Positions 26,473-34,825 of a stretch of DNA of 64,000 bases are shown here, in pieces (within the stretch, counting starts at the first letter, position 1; each line of letters opens with the position of its first letter). The position numbers and the translations under genes were made by a program. Location of the stretch: contig CBFIBQ010000011.1 in assembly GCA_965660875.1 (NCBI GenBank), positions 30,927 through 94,926 on the forward strand. Reading direction: 5' to 3'. This stretch comes from UBA6770 sp965660875. GTDB taxonomy: Bacteria; Bacteroidota; Bacteroidia; Flavobacteriales_G; Salibacteraceae. The notes beneath the pieces were generated by a model. That model made no database searches. It worked only from the letters and a program-made list of their open reading frames with translations, and was not told the origin of the DNA.

Positions 26473-27648
26473 TTAATCTGGATCAGATTTAATCTCACAA
26501 CGACCATAAGTCGCATGAGGAACATGCCACACCTTACCAGGCCCTTGGTAATTGGTTCTTTTATATTCCATTTTAACAACTCTTTTATTGGTATTAATAT
26601 TGTGCCAAGTATAAACTGCGCTAGATTTTGCTCTGTGGATAGATTTGTCAGCATAATATCTGATTTCAGGAAAACCTACGCAACCGTTTGTTAGATTAAA
26701 ATTACTAGTTATTCCTGCAGAATTTCTCGTCATTACTTCATATGGGTATGTACCTGCCATCAGAGGATCTCTATTAGCAATAAAATTTGTACTTCCCTCT
26801 AAATCGTATCCACTTGGATCAACAATCCATGTAATTTGGCCAGTATTGCCATTGCATATGGGCGCAGTAACCCATGCATTTGCTCCAGAACCGCCAGTTC
26901 CTCCTGTGATACCTCCATAGTTATTAGCGCTTATCATCCCATTTGCTCTTGTATGCATAAAATATCTCGAACCATGCGCTTTGTAAGTACTTCCACAAGC
27001 TGGATTAAGCAAAGAACCATTTACAAAAGGTAAATACCAGGAAATTCTTGATGGACCAACATACCAATGATCAAAATTAGTTACAGCTGCTTCCGGCAAG
27101 TCAACACTTTGTACATTTGAGTGTGAAACTACAACACTGGCCGACAACTCCATACTTCCTGTACTTACTGCAGTATTTGCCTCTACGTCAATAAACAACA
27201 CATTTTGGAACTCAGTTGGTAATCCCGATAACATAGTATTTATATCAGTTTGAAGGTCATTGTACAATAGTGTAACATCATTCCCATTTATCAAACCATT
27301 CGATACTGCCACCGAATATGTATACGTTTCAGTTTTTGATTCAGTGAATTGTTTATAATTCCCGTTCTCATAGTTTATAGCAGCTTGCACATACCAAATG
27401 GCTTGGTCAGTAGTCAGGTTCGCTAATTGTGCATTTTCCATATCCGTAACAAAGTCTAATACCTCGTCTTCTACCTCCTGGCCATTCCAACTATTTGGGT
27501 CAAAAGTTCCTGCTATTTTCTTCTCTTTGTTCATATTGGTCATTACATCACCTTGTGCTTGAGACGGATTTTGTAGTGCTTCTTTTTTACATGCGTAAAA
27601 CCCAATTGCTAAAGATAGTAATCCAACACCAATAATTTTCTTTTTCAT
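26473..27648 (-). CDS. Predicted lipoprotein of unknown function
   Basis: The 391-residue product begins with a lipoprotein signal (MKKKIIGVGLLSLAIGFYAC, acylated Cys at residue 20) followed by KKE. Residues after the Cys are not clearly a surface-export signal. The body contains a Gly/Ser-rich stretch GGITGGTGGSGANAW near 245 and several Trp-rich segments (WYVGPSRISWYLP, VWHVPHATYGRCEI), but I recognise no family. Upstream, the 282 bases to the next gene hold no evident gene. It is probably co-transcribed with the downstream T9SS protein gene. Confidence 0.8.
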   Translation of the reverse strand: MKKKIIGVGLLSLAIGFYACKKEALQNPSQAQGDVMTNMNKEKKIAGTFDPNSWNGQEVEDEVLDFVTDMENAQLANLTTDQAIWYVQAAINYENGNYKQFTESKTETYTYSVAVSNGLINGNDVTLLYNDLQTDINTMLSGLPTEFQNVLFIDVEANTAVSTGSMELSASVVVSHSNVQSVDLPEAAVTNFDHWYVGPSRISWYLPFVNGSLLNPACGSTYKAHGSRYFMHTRANGMISANNYGGITGGTGGSGANAWVTAPICNGNTGQITWIVDPSGYDLEGSTNFIANRDPLMAGTYPYEVMTRNSAGITSNFNLTNGCVGFPEIRYYADKSIHRAKSSAVYTWHNINTNKRVVKMEYKRTNYQGPGKVWHVPHATYGRCEIKSDPD

Positions 27649-27930
27649 AAAATTTGAATTTAATAATGCCTACTCTGTTTGAGGTTTTCAGCTAGCCCAA
27701 TAATTAATTGCTTCAAAGGTTAGGAGATTCATTCAAATGTACTGGACAGAATCTGTCTCATCATTGTCGGTTTATGTCGCTTGTTTGTCGTTTTTTGGGT
27801 GGTGCGTCGCAAGATGAGCAGTGTTGGATAGGATTAATTGCTTGGGAATCGAGAATTGTACACAATTAATAGACTCCAAATTAAGTCGGGTATAACGATC
27901 TTACTTAGATTAATGGCAGAACATAAAAGT

Positions 27931-28377
27931 CTACTCCTCTTTCAATTCTAGTAAGTCCCAGGTATGATCCGCCAATAATGAAACCTTTGCTTTGTAAGTA
28001 TGCGGTAAGCTTCTACCCCACTCTTGAGGTGACAAAAGAGAGAGCAAGTAATTGTGCTCATCAGTTTCATACAAGTAATAATCGTGACCAACTAAGGGCT
28101 CAAAACTCATTTTTGCTGTGTAAATGGTTTCGCTGATTTCTACCCTACTCTGTAACTTTTTTGCCTGCTTTGCTAGCAATTCAATTTGCTCCTGTATTTG
28201 GTCCATTTGTCGGTTGGTCTGCTGCTCCATTGCCGCTAGCGCCCTACCTTTAATCTTACCCTTATCCTCTGGCTTTACTAGTGCACTTCCTCTATGATGT
28301 GGGTATTGAATCCCACTCGGGTTTTCAGTGATATTATCCTCGTCAATAGGATTCTGAAATTTTTCGTTCTTACTCAT
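27931..28377 (-). CDS. DUF2452 domain-containing protein
   Basis: The start is set at the ATG at 28377 (MSKNEKFQNPID); a further upstream ATG at 28398 lies inside the preceding gene. The 148 residues match DUF2452, with NPSGIQYPHHRGSALVKPEDKG split over the first 45 residues, a helical region rich in Gln/Glu (RQMDQIQEQIELLAKQAKKL) that could form a coiled coil, and the C-terminal FEPLVGHDYYLY and LSLLSPQEWG. Function is unknown. It overlaps the upstream M14 peptidase gene by eight bases, suggesting coupling. Confidence 0.82.
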   Translation of the reverse strand: MSKNEKFQNPIDEDNITENPSGIQYPHHRGSALVKPEDKGKIKGRALAAMEQQTNRQMDQIQEQIELLAKQAKKLQSRVEISETIYTAKMSFEPLVGHDYYLYETDEHNYLLSLLSPQEWGRSLPHTYKAKVSLLADHTWDLLELKEE

Positions 28378-29554
28378 CACACCTAAGACCATTTTCAAAC
28401 GAAATGGTTGTTTTATTTGACTTTATGATACTAAATGTAGCAACGTCTCCAATGGCTATGCTTCTATTCAATCGCCCATTTTCCGCGTTGTACTCCTTGT
28501 ATCCGAAGTAATTGGAGAGGTCTCCAATATCTTTAATTTTTGCTTCTTTCACCAACTCACCTTCGGCATTAAATGTTTCAAGAGGTTCAATTCCAACATC
28601 AGCGTAAACAGCAGTTTTTTCATCTAAACAAACTCCGCGTATCAACACATCAAACAATTTTGTATCGTTCATAGGTAAGCCCTCATAAACAGAAGTAGAG
28701 GAGTTTTCCCATTCTTCAGAGCAAATTGAGCACAAGGAAATAATGAGCGCTTCAAAGACGGTTTTTCTAGACACGTTTCGATTGGAATCATTCAAGAAAC
28801 CACCCGACTCTATGAGAATAGTTCTGTATCCCATAGATTGGATAATGTCACCTGTTGCAGTTGGATAAAACTCATCAGAAAACCGTGCTATGCCGCAGTC
28901 ATTTAACTGACTTAACTGTTCGCTAACACAGGAAATTAAACGCATTGCATCGAATTGATTCACAGTTTTTTTCCGCTCTGCATTAGCTGCAGGTGATAAA
29001 AAAGAAATTGTTGCAGGTTTGCTGGTTCCAGAAACGTTAAACAAATTCCTCTGATCGTGCATATTAAAACACCAATCTGGGTCAAATGATTTCAAAACCT
29101 TGAACAAAGCCTTAATTTCAGGCGTCGATTGGTGTTTTGCATCTCTATTTGGGTCGATATCCAAAGCGTTTCGGCGTTTACAATACTCAGATCCGTCGGG
29201 ATTCAAAATTGGTACAAACTGTATTTGAAGGTTTTGGTAAAGGTAATCTCTAAACGCTTCGTTTTTATTAGAGCTTAACCCTTCAAAAATATCAAGCAAT
29301 GCGCGCGTGGCGGTAGCTTCGTTGCCATGCATTTGTGTCCAAATAAGTAGCTTTTTTGGACCAGTTCCAAATGTTATTCCCTGTATTGGTCTTCCCTCCA
29401 CTGATTTTCCAATTGCTGCTTTCTGGAAAAAAGGAGAGGTATCGAACTTTTTATAGTGTTCCCAAAATTGAGTATATCTCAAATACCGGGAATCTATTCC
29501 TGTAGCTTTAAAGTCCTCGTACCCTTTGATGAATGAATTACACAACTGCTTCAA
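28370..29554 (-). CDS. M14 family zinc carboxypeptidase
   Basis: This 394-residue peptidase has the zinc motif MHGNEATATRA (HxxE), the substrate-binding NPDGSEYCKRRNALDIDPNRD segment (read in two pieces), the third zinc ligand in FNMHDQRN and the catalytic Glu in ILIESGGF. It has no signal peptide, so it is cytoplasmic, unlike secreted digestive relatives; a peptidoglycan-peptide or gamma-D-Glu recycling role is possible. It overlaps DUF2452 by eight bases and the upstream membrane-protein gene by 17, forming a three-gene group. Confidence 0.88.
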   Translation of the reverse strand: MKQLCNSFIKGYEDFKATGIDSRYLRYTQFWEHYKKFDTSPFFQKAAIGKSVEGRPIQGITFGTGPKKLLIWTQMHGNEATATRALLDIFEGLSSNKNEAFRDYLYQNLQIQFVPILNPDGSEYCKRRNALDIDPNRDAKHQSTPEIKALFKVLKSFDPDWCFNMHDQRNLFNVSGTSKPATISFLSPAANAERKKTVNQFDAMRLISCVSEQLSQLNDCGIARFSDEFYPTATGDIIQSMGYRTILIESGGFLNDSNRNVSRKTVFEALIISLCSICSEEWENSSTSVYEGLPMNDTKLFDVLIRGVCLDEKTAVYADVGIEPLETFNAEGELVKEAKIKDIGDLSNYFGYKEYNAENGRLNRSIAIGDVATFSIIKSNKTTISFENGLRCDE

Positions 29555-30269
29555 AACCTATTATCTTTTTTTTCATACCCAAAAAATAAAGGTAATAGCA
29601 AAATATTAATACCACATGCGACAATACGTTGTGATTTATATGGGGACCAATCGTAAACTTTTTTGAGTGCAACACTAGGGTAAAAGCTGAAAGCACAATT
29701 CCAAGCAAAATAACTCCAGAGCCGGCATTTTTTTGATATCGGTATTTTACATAGTTCATAGGAACTAAAAACAACACATAACCAATTGCCGAACTAATAC
29801 TAACCGCAAAAAAGCCGGGTACGCCAACGGTAATTTTTTCAGTATCTAATACGAAAAGTGCCTGGTAACCAAAATAAGTCACTATACTGGTTATCAACAA
29901 GATTATAAATGCAAGGTTTAATCTTTTTTTCAGTTTCGTTGAATAGTCTGCAGCACTGCCCCTCTGGAAGTAGTAGGTACCCAGCGCGATAAAGCTCCAC
30001 CCCACCACATGCAAATAATTGTGATGAATGTAATAATCGAATAAATGTGCTTGCCCAGAAATAAATGGAGCTAATCCCATAAAAAGAAAGTACCTCGAAA
30101 ATGAACGGCTCATTTCAGAGTCATCTCCTAGAACTTTTAGTCGGTAATACCAGAATAGGCTAAAACCTGCCAACAGAATATTGGAAATGTAGGTTATGGG
30201 TTCAAACAAAACCAACCCCATCAGCTCTATCGAAATTTTTTCCACGGAGTGCAAAAGTATAGAAATCAC
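29538..30269 (-). CDS. Multi-pass membrane protein of unknown function
   Basis: The 243 residues form about seven predicted membrane helices (e.g. ISNILLAGFSLFWYYRL, LAFIILLITSIVTYFGY, VILLGIVLSAFTLVL). Conserved-looking histidines lie near helix ends (GQAHLFDYYIHHNYLH, HINHNVLSHVVL), a layout reminiscent of ceramidase-like or DUF6962-type integral membrane proteins. I cannot assign a family with certainty. An internal ATG at 30221 (MGLVLFEP) is an alternative start. It is upstream of and overlaps the M14 gene, and is divergent from the acyltransferase gene. Confidence 0.75.
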   Translation of the reverse strand: MISILLHSVEKISIELMGLVLFEPITYISNILLAGFSLFWYYRLKVLGDDSEMSRSFSRYFLFMGLAPFISGQAHLFDYYIHHNYLHVVGWSFIALGTYYFQRGSAADYSTKLKKRLNLAFIILLITSIVTYFGYQALFVLDTEKITVGVPGFFAVSISSAIGYVLFLVPMNYVKYRYQKNAGSGVILLGIVLSAFTLVLHSKKFTIGPHINHNVLSHVVLIFCYYLYFLGMKKKIIGFEAVV

Positions 30270-30332
30270 TTACCGTTAATATTAAACAGAAATCAAAAAT
30301 TTTACATTTGTTTACATTTCACCTGATTCATT

Positions 30333-31616
30333 ATGCTTTATCGTCCTGTTTGGTTATTCTGCGTTATCTTATATCGCATCTTTTTTCGGCATTTTTATTT
30401 AAAAAATCGCCCAGTTGATTTATCCAAACCAACCATTATTGTGAGTAATCACAATAACGCTTTTATTGACCCAATTATCTATCCAGCTCTAATTCTTCAG
30501 CGCATCTATTTCATTGTTCGCGGTGATATTTTTAATACGCCATTAAATCGCTGGCTACTTTGGAATTTAGGTCAAATCCCTATGTTTCGAATTCGAGACG
30601 GTGTAGATAACGTAAAAAAAAATGAGGGCAGTTTTGAGCAGTGTTTTGACTTACTGGCTCGAAAAGAGAACATAGAAATATTTCCCGAAGGTGACTGTGT
30701 TCAAAAAAAGCGTTTGAGAAAATTAAAGAAAGGAACCGCTCGAATGGCTTTTGGGGCAGTGGAAAAGCACGGTTGGGATTTAGATTTGAAGATACTCCCG
30801 TTACTCAATAATTATACTTATCCACGCCAGTTCAGGACCGAAGTAATGGTAAACATAGGTGAAACGATTTCTTTAAATGATTACAAGGCGCTGTATTTAG
30901 AAGATGAGAACAAGGCACTAAATAAATTAACTGCTGATATCTACGACAATATGAAGCGGGAATACATTCATATTGATAATGAAAAGAACGATAACCTATT
31001 TGAGCAGTTAGTAATCCTGAAACGGAACAACATAAAAAAACGTGGGTTTCCCTGGTTACAAAAAAATACTGAGCGTTTTGACATGGAAAAAAACCTCGCC
31101 AATACATTAAATGAAATGGCCATGGACTCTGCTGCACATATTGATTTAATAGAAAAAACAGCGACCTATTTTGAAGAGGTACAAAAACAGCAACTATCAG
31201 ATCGAGCCATTAACGGTAAGACTCCAAACCTAATTTTAGGTGGTTTATTGACAGTTTTGGGGTTTCCCGTTTATGCATTAGGCATAATACTCAACCTATT
31301 TCAATTCAACTTTGCCAACCAATTTGCAGAGAAAAAAATTAAACAAGTAATTTTCAAAAACTCAATTCGATTTGGCTTTTTAATGGCGACCAATCTCATT
31401 GTGGGTCTTGTTTTAATAGTTGCAGTAGGGTTTACATTGGGTTGGGAGTTTGCTTTGTTTGCTCCCATTGTGCAATTCCTGTTGGCCTATTACACCATAA
31501 ACTATCACGAATATGTTCAATCTTGGCAGCAGACTGTCGAGGTATCTAAGCTAAACAGCAAAAAGAAAGAGAGCTTAAAAGCAGACAGACATAAAATTCT
31601 GGCTTTATTAGATTAA
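30333..31616 (+). CDS. Glycerol-3-phosphate/lysophosphatidate acyltransferase-like protein (PlsC superfamily)
   Basis: The 427-residue protein has the acyltransferase block I SNHNNAFIDP near residue 33, in the HX5D form seen in the GPAT/DHAPAT-like branch, and block III IFPEGDCVQKKRL near 110. The C-terminal third has two hydrophobic hairpins (LILGGLLTVLGFPVYALGII; LIVGLVLIVAVGFTLGW), so it is membrane-bound. It probably transfers acyl chains during phospholipid synthesis. ATG start. A TACATTTG box lies at 30303-30310. Confidence 0.85.
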   Translation: MLYRPVWLFCVILYRIFFRHFYLKNRPVDLSKPTIIVSNHNNAFIDPIIYPALILQRIYFIVRGDIFNTPLNRWLLWNLGQIPMFRIRDGVDNVKKNEGSFEQCFDLLARKENIEIFPEGDCVQKKRLRKLKKGTARMAFGAVEKHGWDLDLKILPLLNNYTYPRQFRTEVMVNIGETISLNDYKALYLEDENKALNKLTADIYDNMKREYIHIDNEKNDNLFEQLVILKRNNIKKRGFPWLQKNTERFDMEKNLANTLNEMAMDSAAHIDLIEKTATYFEEVQKQQLSDRAINGKTPNLILGGLLTVLGFPVYALGIILNLFQFNFANQFAEKKIKQVIFKNSIRFGFLMATNLIVGLVLIVAVGFTLGWEFALFAPIVQFLLAYYTINYHEYVQSWQQTVEVSKLNSKKKESLKADRHKILALLD

Positions 31617-31653
31617 ATCATTGATTGTTTGATTCCGCTTTCTAGCAGTGCTA

Positions 31654-31944
31654 CTATCTAAAAACCACATCAGTGATGAGTTCCTTCTTTGCAAAGTCAT
31701 TCACCTTTTGAATGATTAAAGACTTTCCGTAAATCAATTCTTGGCGGATTACAGGGGAGTCCAATTTTATGTACAGTTTTTTATTCTGTATCGTTAACTG
31801 TGAGGTATGCTTGCTAATCATGGTTCCCATAAGCTCCTCCCAATGTGACTCTAAATCTACCTGCTCTAATTTATTCGTCAGTTTATACTTATCCAGCATT
31901 TCATTGAGCAAATCTTTTATGTTGTGCTGATTTTTTTCACTCAT
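31654..31944 (-). CDS. DUF721 domain-containing protein
   Basis: The 96-residue protein matches the short DUF721 (DciA-like) proteins of Bacteroidota: NIKDLLNEMLDKYKL, then LESHWEELMGTMISKHTSQL, and a C-terminal segment RQELIYGKSLIIQKVN. DciA-like proteins load replicative helicase in many bacteria, though the short Bacteroidota forms are not all tested. Its ATG overlaps the recF stop by four bases (ATGA), a pairing that supports a role in DNA replication or repair. Confidence 0.88.
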   Translation of the reverse strand: MSEKNQHNIKDLLNEMLDKYKLTNKLEQVDLESHWEELMGTMISKHTSQLTIQNKKLYIKLDSPVIRQELIYGKSLIIQKVNDFAKKELITDVVFR

Positions 31945-33044
31945 AGCTTTGCAATTTGACCTTCATTCACATGGTATAGCTTGTATTCTTTGCCTATCTT
32001 TTTCAAAATGGGTTCTATCCTGGTTTGACTGGTATCGGTAATGAATATTTGCCCAAATTCAGGGTCGCTTACCAATTTTATTAGGGCCTCCACTCTATTG
32101 TGATCCAACTTATCAAAAACATCGTCCAATAAAATCATTGGCTTGGTCGTTTTCTTGCGTTTGATGTATTCAAACTGAGCCAGTTTCAGGGCTAGTAAAT
32201 AACTTTTTTGCTGTCCTTGTGAGCCAAATCGTTTCATTGGGTGACCATCTAATTCGAATACCAAGTCGTCTTTGTGAATTCCGGTGCTGGTATAACGCAG
32301 GGCAGCGTCCTTCTTTCTAGCGTCGCTAAGCAAATCCAACAATGAACCTTCGTGAAGCTTTGACAGATAATTTAAACTTACCAACTCCTTCTCTGGTGCA
32401 ATTAATGCATAGTACTCCTGAAATATTGGAATAAATGCTTCCAAAAAACTCTTTCGCTCGCGGTAAACGGGTTCTCCATACTCAACTAACTTGTAATCCC
32501 AAATAACCAGTGACTCCTCATCAAAATACCGATTCTCGGCAAAAGACTTAAGCAATGCATTTCGTTGAGTAAGCGACTTTTGATAATTGAGTAAGTTATC
32601 AAGGTAAACTGGATTAAACTGTGCAATCACTCCGTCAATAAACTTCCTTCGTATTTCAGACCCACCCAAAATCAGTTCACTGTCAGACGGAGAAACCATT
32701 ACTAAAGGAATCAAACCGATGTGTTCAGAGAGTTTAGTGTATTCCTTCTTGTTTCTCTTGAATTGTTTTTTCTGTCCTTTTTTTAAACCACAAAAAATAT
32801 TTTCAACTTTCTCGTTTCTAAAAAACGTACCCTGAACTACAAAAAAGTCCCCATCGTGTTTGATGTTTTGGCTGTCAATTGGATTAAAATAACTTTTACA
32901 AAACGCCAAATAGTAAATGGCATCCAGGATGTTTGTTTTACCCTCGCCATTATTCCCCACAAAGCAGTTCACTTTATTGCATATATCAATAGAGGCTTCA
33001 TTGTAATTTTTAAAATTTACGAGGGAAATTTCCTTTAAAGTCAC
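31941..33044 (-). CDS. recF: DNA replication/repair protein RecF
   Basis: RecF is an SMC-like ABC ATPase that loads RecA at gaps with RecO and RecR. Its 367 residues show Walker A VGNNGEGKTNILDAIYYL, the family segment VSPSDSELILGGSEIRRKF, the ABC signature-type GSQGQQKSYLLALKLAQ and Walker B MILLDDVFDKLD. The start is GTG at 33044 (VTLKEISLVNFKNY). It overlaps the DUF721 gene by four bases and diverges from the TPR membrane protein gene. Confidence 0.96.
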   Translation of the reverse strand: MTLKEISLVNFKNYNEASIDICNKVNCFVGNNGEGKTNILDAIYYLAFCKSYFNPIDSQNIKHDGDFFVVQGTFFRNEKVENIFCGLKKGQKKQFKRNKKEYTKLSEHIGLIPLVMVSPSDSELILGGSEIRRKFIDGVIAQFNPVYLDNLLNYQKSLTQRNALLKSFAENRYFDEESLVIWDYKLVEYGEPVYRERKSFLEAFIPIFQEYYALIAPEKELVSLNYLSKLHEGSLLDLLSDARKKDAALRYTSTGIHKDDLVFELDGHPMKRFGSQGQQKSYLLALKLAQFEYIKRKKTTKPMILLDDVFDKLDHNRVEALIKLVSDPEFGQIFITDTSQTRIEPILKKIGKEYKLYHVNEGQIAKL

Positions 33045-33161
33045 AAAAAAATCTTTGAATCAAAAGTAGCGGAATACAAGCAAAAAACAGATTCAACAGC
33101 GCTTTGTTTACAGAATGCTTCACACATGTCTTCTTGCCTGAATTTGAACGTCGAAAAAAAG

Positions 33162-33169
33162 TATATTTG
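33162..33169 (+). promoter_or_regulatory. Bacteroidota -7 box upstream of the TPR membrane protein gene
   Basis: TATATTTG matches TAnnTTTG exactly, 21 bases before the ATG at 33191. A TTTG at 33143-33146 lies 15 bases further upstream, slightly closer than the usual -33 spacing. Pattern-based call. Confidence 0.5.
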
Positions 33170-33190
33170 CCGCACAATTTTTTAAGGATT

Positions 33191-33886
33191 ATGGCTAAGT
33201 CAAAGCACGAAGAGCAAGAGGAAGTAATTGTAGACATTGGTGGCAGCATCAATAAGACTGAGCAGTTTATTGAAGACAACAAAAAACCGCTGTCGTTTCT
33301 TATTATAGGAATAGTTGCAATTGTTGCATTATTTTTTGGATACAACAAACTGTACCTAGCCCCTCTAGAAGAAGAAGCCAGTTTAGAAACTTGGAAAGCC
33401 CAGCAGTATTTTGAAATGGATTCATTAGATAAGGCACTTTATGGTGACGGTAATTATCTAGGATTTGTTGATATTAAAGATCAATACGGAGCTACTAATG
33501 CCGGTGCTTTAGCAGATTACTACATAGGCCTAATCTCTTACAAGCAGGGAGACTTTGAAGGTGCTATTGAAAGTTTAAACGCTTTTTCTAGCAGTGATTT
33601 AGTAGTTTCTTCTATTGCTCAAGGGGTAATTGGCGATGCTAATGCAGAATTAGGAGATTTTGATGCCGCAGCCAGTGCATACATGAAGGCAGCTAACTTG
33701 AACAAAAACGAATTCAGTACTCCAATATACTTAATGAAGGCGGGCAAAGCATACGAAGCCATTACTGAATACGGCAATGCGCGTGACGCGTACAAAAGTG
33801 TGATGGACAACTACCCAAACACATCTGAAGGTAGAACGGTAGAAAAATATTATTTCAAAGCAAAAACTTTAGCGGAAAACAGCTAA
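33191..33886 (+). CDS. Membrane-anchored tetratricopeptide protein (YfgM-like)
   Basis: The start is the ATG at 33191 (MAKSKHEEQEEV), just downstream of a TATATTTG box; an upstream in-frame start at 33104 would begin before the promoter. The 231-residue product has a charged N-terminus, one membrane helix (about residues 35-55, FLIIGIVAIVALFFGY) and an extracytoplasmic TPR region with ALADYYIGLISYKQGDFEGA and GNARDAYKSVMDNYP. The layout resembles YfgM, which binds the SecYEG translocon and chaperones. A strong terminator follows. Confidence 0.88.
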   Translation: MAKSKHEEQEEVIVDIGGSINKTEQFIEDNKKPLSFLIIGIVAIVALFFGYNKLYLAPLEEEASLETWKAQQYFEMDSLDKALYGDGNYLGFVDIKDQYGATNAGALADYYIGLISYKQGDFEGAIESLNAFSSSDLVVSSIAQGVIGDANAELGDFDAAASAYMKAANLNKNEFSTPIYLMKAGKAYEAITEYGNARDAYKSVMDNYPNTSEGRTVEKYYFKAKTLAENS

Positions 33887-33914
33887 TAAAATGCTTTAAC
33901 ACTAAATTTAATCT

Positions 33915-33949
33915 AGTCTCAACCTCTTCTGATGTTGGGACTTTTTTTT
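33915..33949 (+). terminator. Rho-independent terminator between the TPR gene and ribH
   Basis: GTCTCAAC (33916-33923) pairs with GTTGGGAC (33934-33941), with one G-U pair and a ten-base loop. An extra A-T closes the base, and eight T bases follow (33942-33949). It lies 28 bases after the TPR stop. The T-tract ends only ten bases before the ribH ATG. Confidence 0.8.
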
Positions 33950-33959
33950 GATACCTAAA

Positions 33960-34448
33960 ATGGCAACAAAACACAAAAACTTATCCGAGTATGATTTTAC
34001 TTCGGTACCAAGCGGAGAAGCTTTAAAGGTAGCGATCGTGGTAGCTGAATGGAACGAAGAAATCACCTCAGCTTTAGCACAGGGCGCTGTGAATACCCTC
34101 TTGAAGCACAAAGTAAGTGACAGTAATATAGATATTGTGCATGTACCTGGAACCTATGAATTGCCCTTGGGATCCCAATTCTGTCTAGAAAAACAAAGGT
34201 ATGATGCCGTCATTTGTGTGGGTAGCGTCATTCGTGGAGAAACAGAGCACTTTACGTTTGTTTGTGAAGCAGCAGCGCAAGGCATTAAAGATGTTGGTTT
34301 AAAATACAACACACCCGTTATTTTCTGTGTACTCACCGATAACAACATAGAACAAAGTAGAGCCCGATCGGGCGGAGCTTTTGGCAATAAAGGAGACGAA
34401 GCGGCTATATCTGCCTTAAAAATGTCGGCACTTGCAAAAGCCAAATAA
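33960..34448 (+). CDS. ribH: 6,7-dimethyl-8-ribityllumazine synthase
   Basis: RibH condenses the ribityl pyrimidine with dihydroxybutanone phosphate in the penultimate step of riboflavin synthesis and usually forms 60-mers. The start is the ATG at 33960 (MATKHKNLSEYDF); a TTG at 33948 lies within the terminator tract. Motifs are VAEWNEEIT, VPGTYELPLG, and VGSVIRGETEHFTFV with the catalytic His, then GVLTDNN-like CVLTDNN and GNKGDEAA. No other rib genes are nearby. The downstream region is a decayed patch. Confidence 0.95.
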   Translation: MATKHKNLSEYDFTSVPSGEALKVAIVVAEWNEEITSALAQGAVNTLLKHKVSDSNIDIVHVPGTYELPLGSQFCLEKQRYDAVICVGSVIRGETEHFTFVCEAAAQGIKDVGLKYNTPVIFCVLTDNNIEQSRARSGGAFGNKGDEAAISALKMSALAKAK

Positions 34449-34618
34449 TTGCAGAACCAACTGCCATTTTCACTGAACTGCCTGAATTTAACTCGAATTT
34501 CCTTGCCCTCGGGTTCATTATGCGTATTTGTTTTAGACCTCTAATTAACTCCGAAGAGTTATTAATTCAAGCGAATTTTACACGATAGTGTGGAAAGTTA
34601 GTAAGTAAGCAAGCGTAA
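34449..34618. other. Intergenic stretch with short similarity to the broken XRE gene
   Basis: No gene is evident. At 34519-34535 the sequence TATGCGTATTTGTTTTA is identical to 24576-24592, inside the XRE remnant's start region. CCTCTAAT follows in both places after a short gap (two versus seven bases). On the minus strand this would be the vestige of a second XRE 5' end, but the rest of the stretch does not continue as an HTH. Confidence 0.4.
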
Positions 34619-34825
34619 CTCAGTGAAGGCCATTTCACTTTTGAAAGCAGGAATCTTAATTTAAATGACATGAAAGTTTTTGACCACCTGAGTCGTGACG
34701 TAACGAATAAAATATCTCTTCAAGCAATATTAGAGCGAATGATTAGAATAAATTGCAGCAAATTAAAAACGGGTATCTATTTCTTACAGAGTGGAACAAA
34801 CCATACCAGGTTTATCAAACACTAA
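34619..34825 (+). pseudogene. Orphaned T9SS type A sorting domain remnant
   Basis: The frame 34619-34825 reads SEGHFTFESRNLNLNDMKV, then FDHLSRDVTNKIS, and closes with KLKTGIYFLQSGTNHTRFIKH and TAA. This is the full shape of a type A sorting domain (usual order: PNP.xG.f.., v.v.d..Gr.v, l..GiY...i, kf.k), with Ser in place of Gly in SRD. It is cut off upstream by TAA at 34616 with no signal peptide or body. It looks like the 3' end of a deleted secreted-protein gene. Confidence 0.65.

Noticed and set aside
34154..34444. Minus-strand open frame covering ribH and the adjacent intergenic bases
   Set aside because: It is a shadow of ribH, which has full family motifs on the plus strand.
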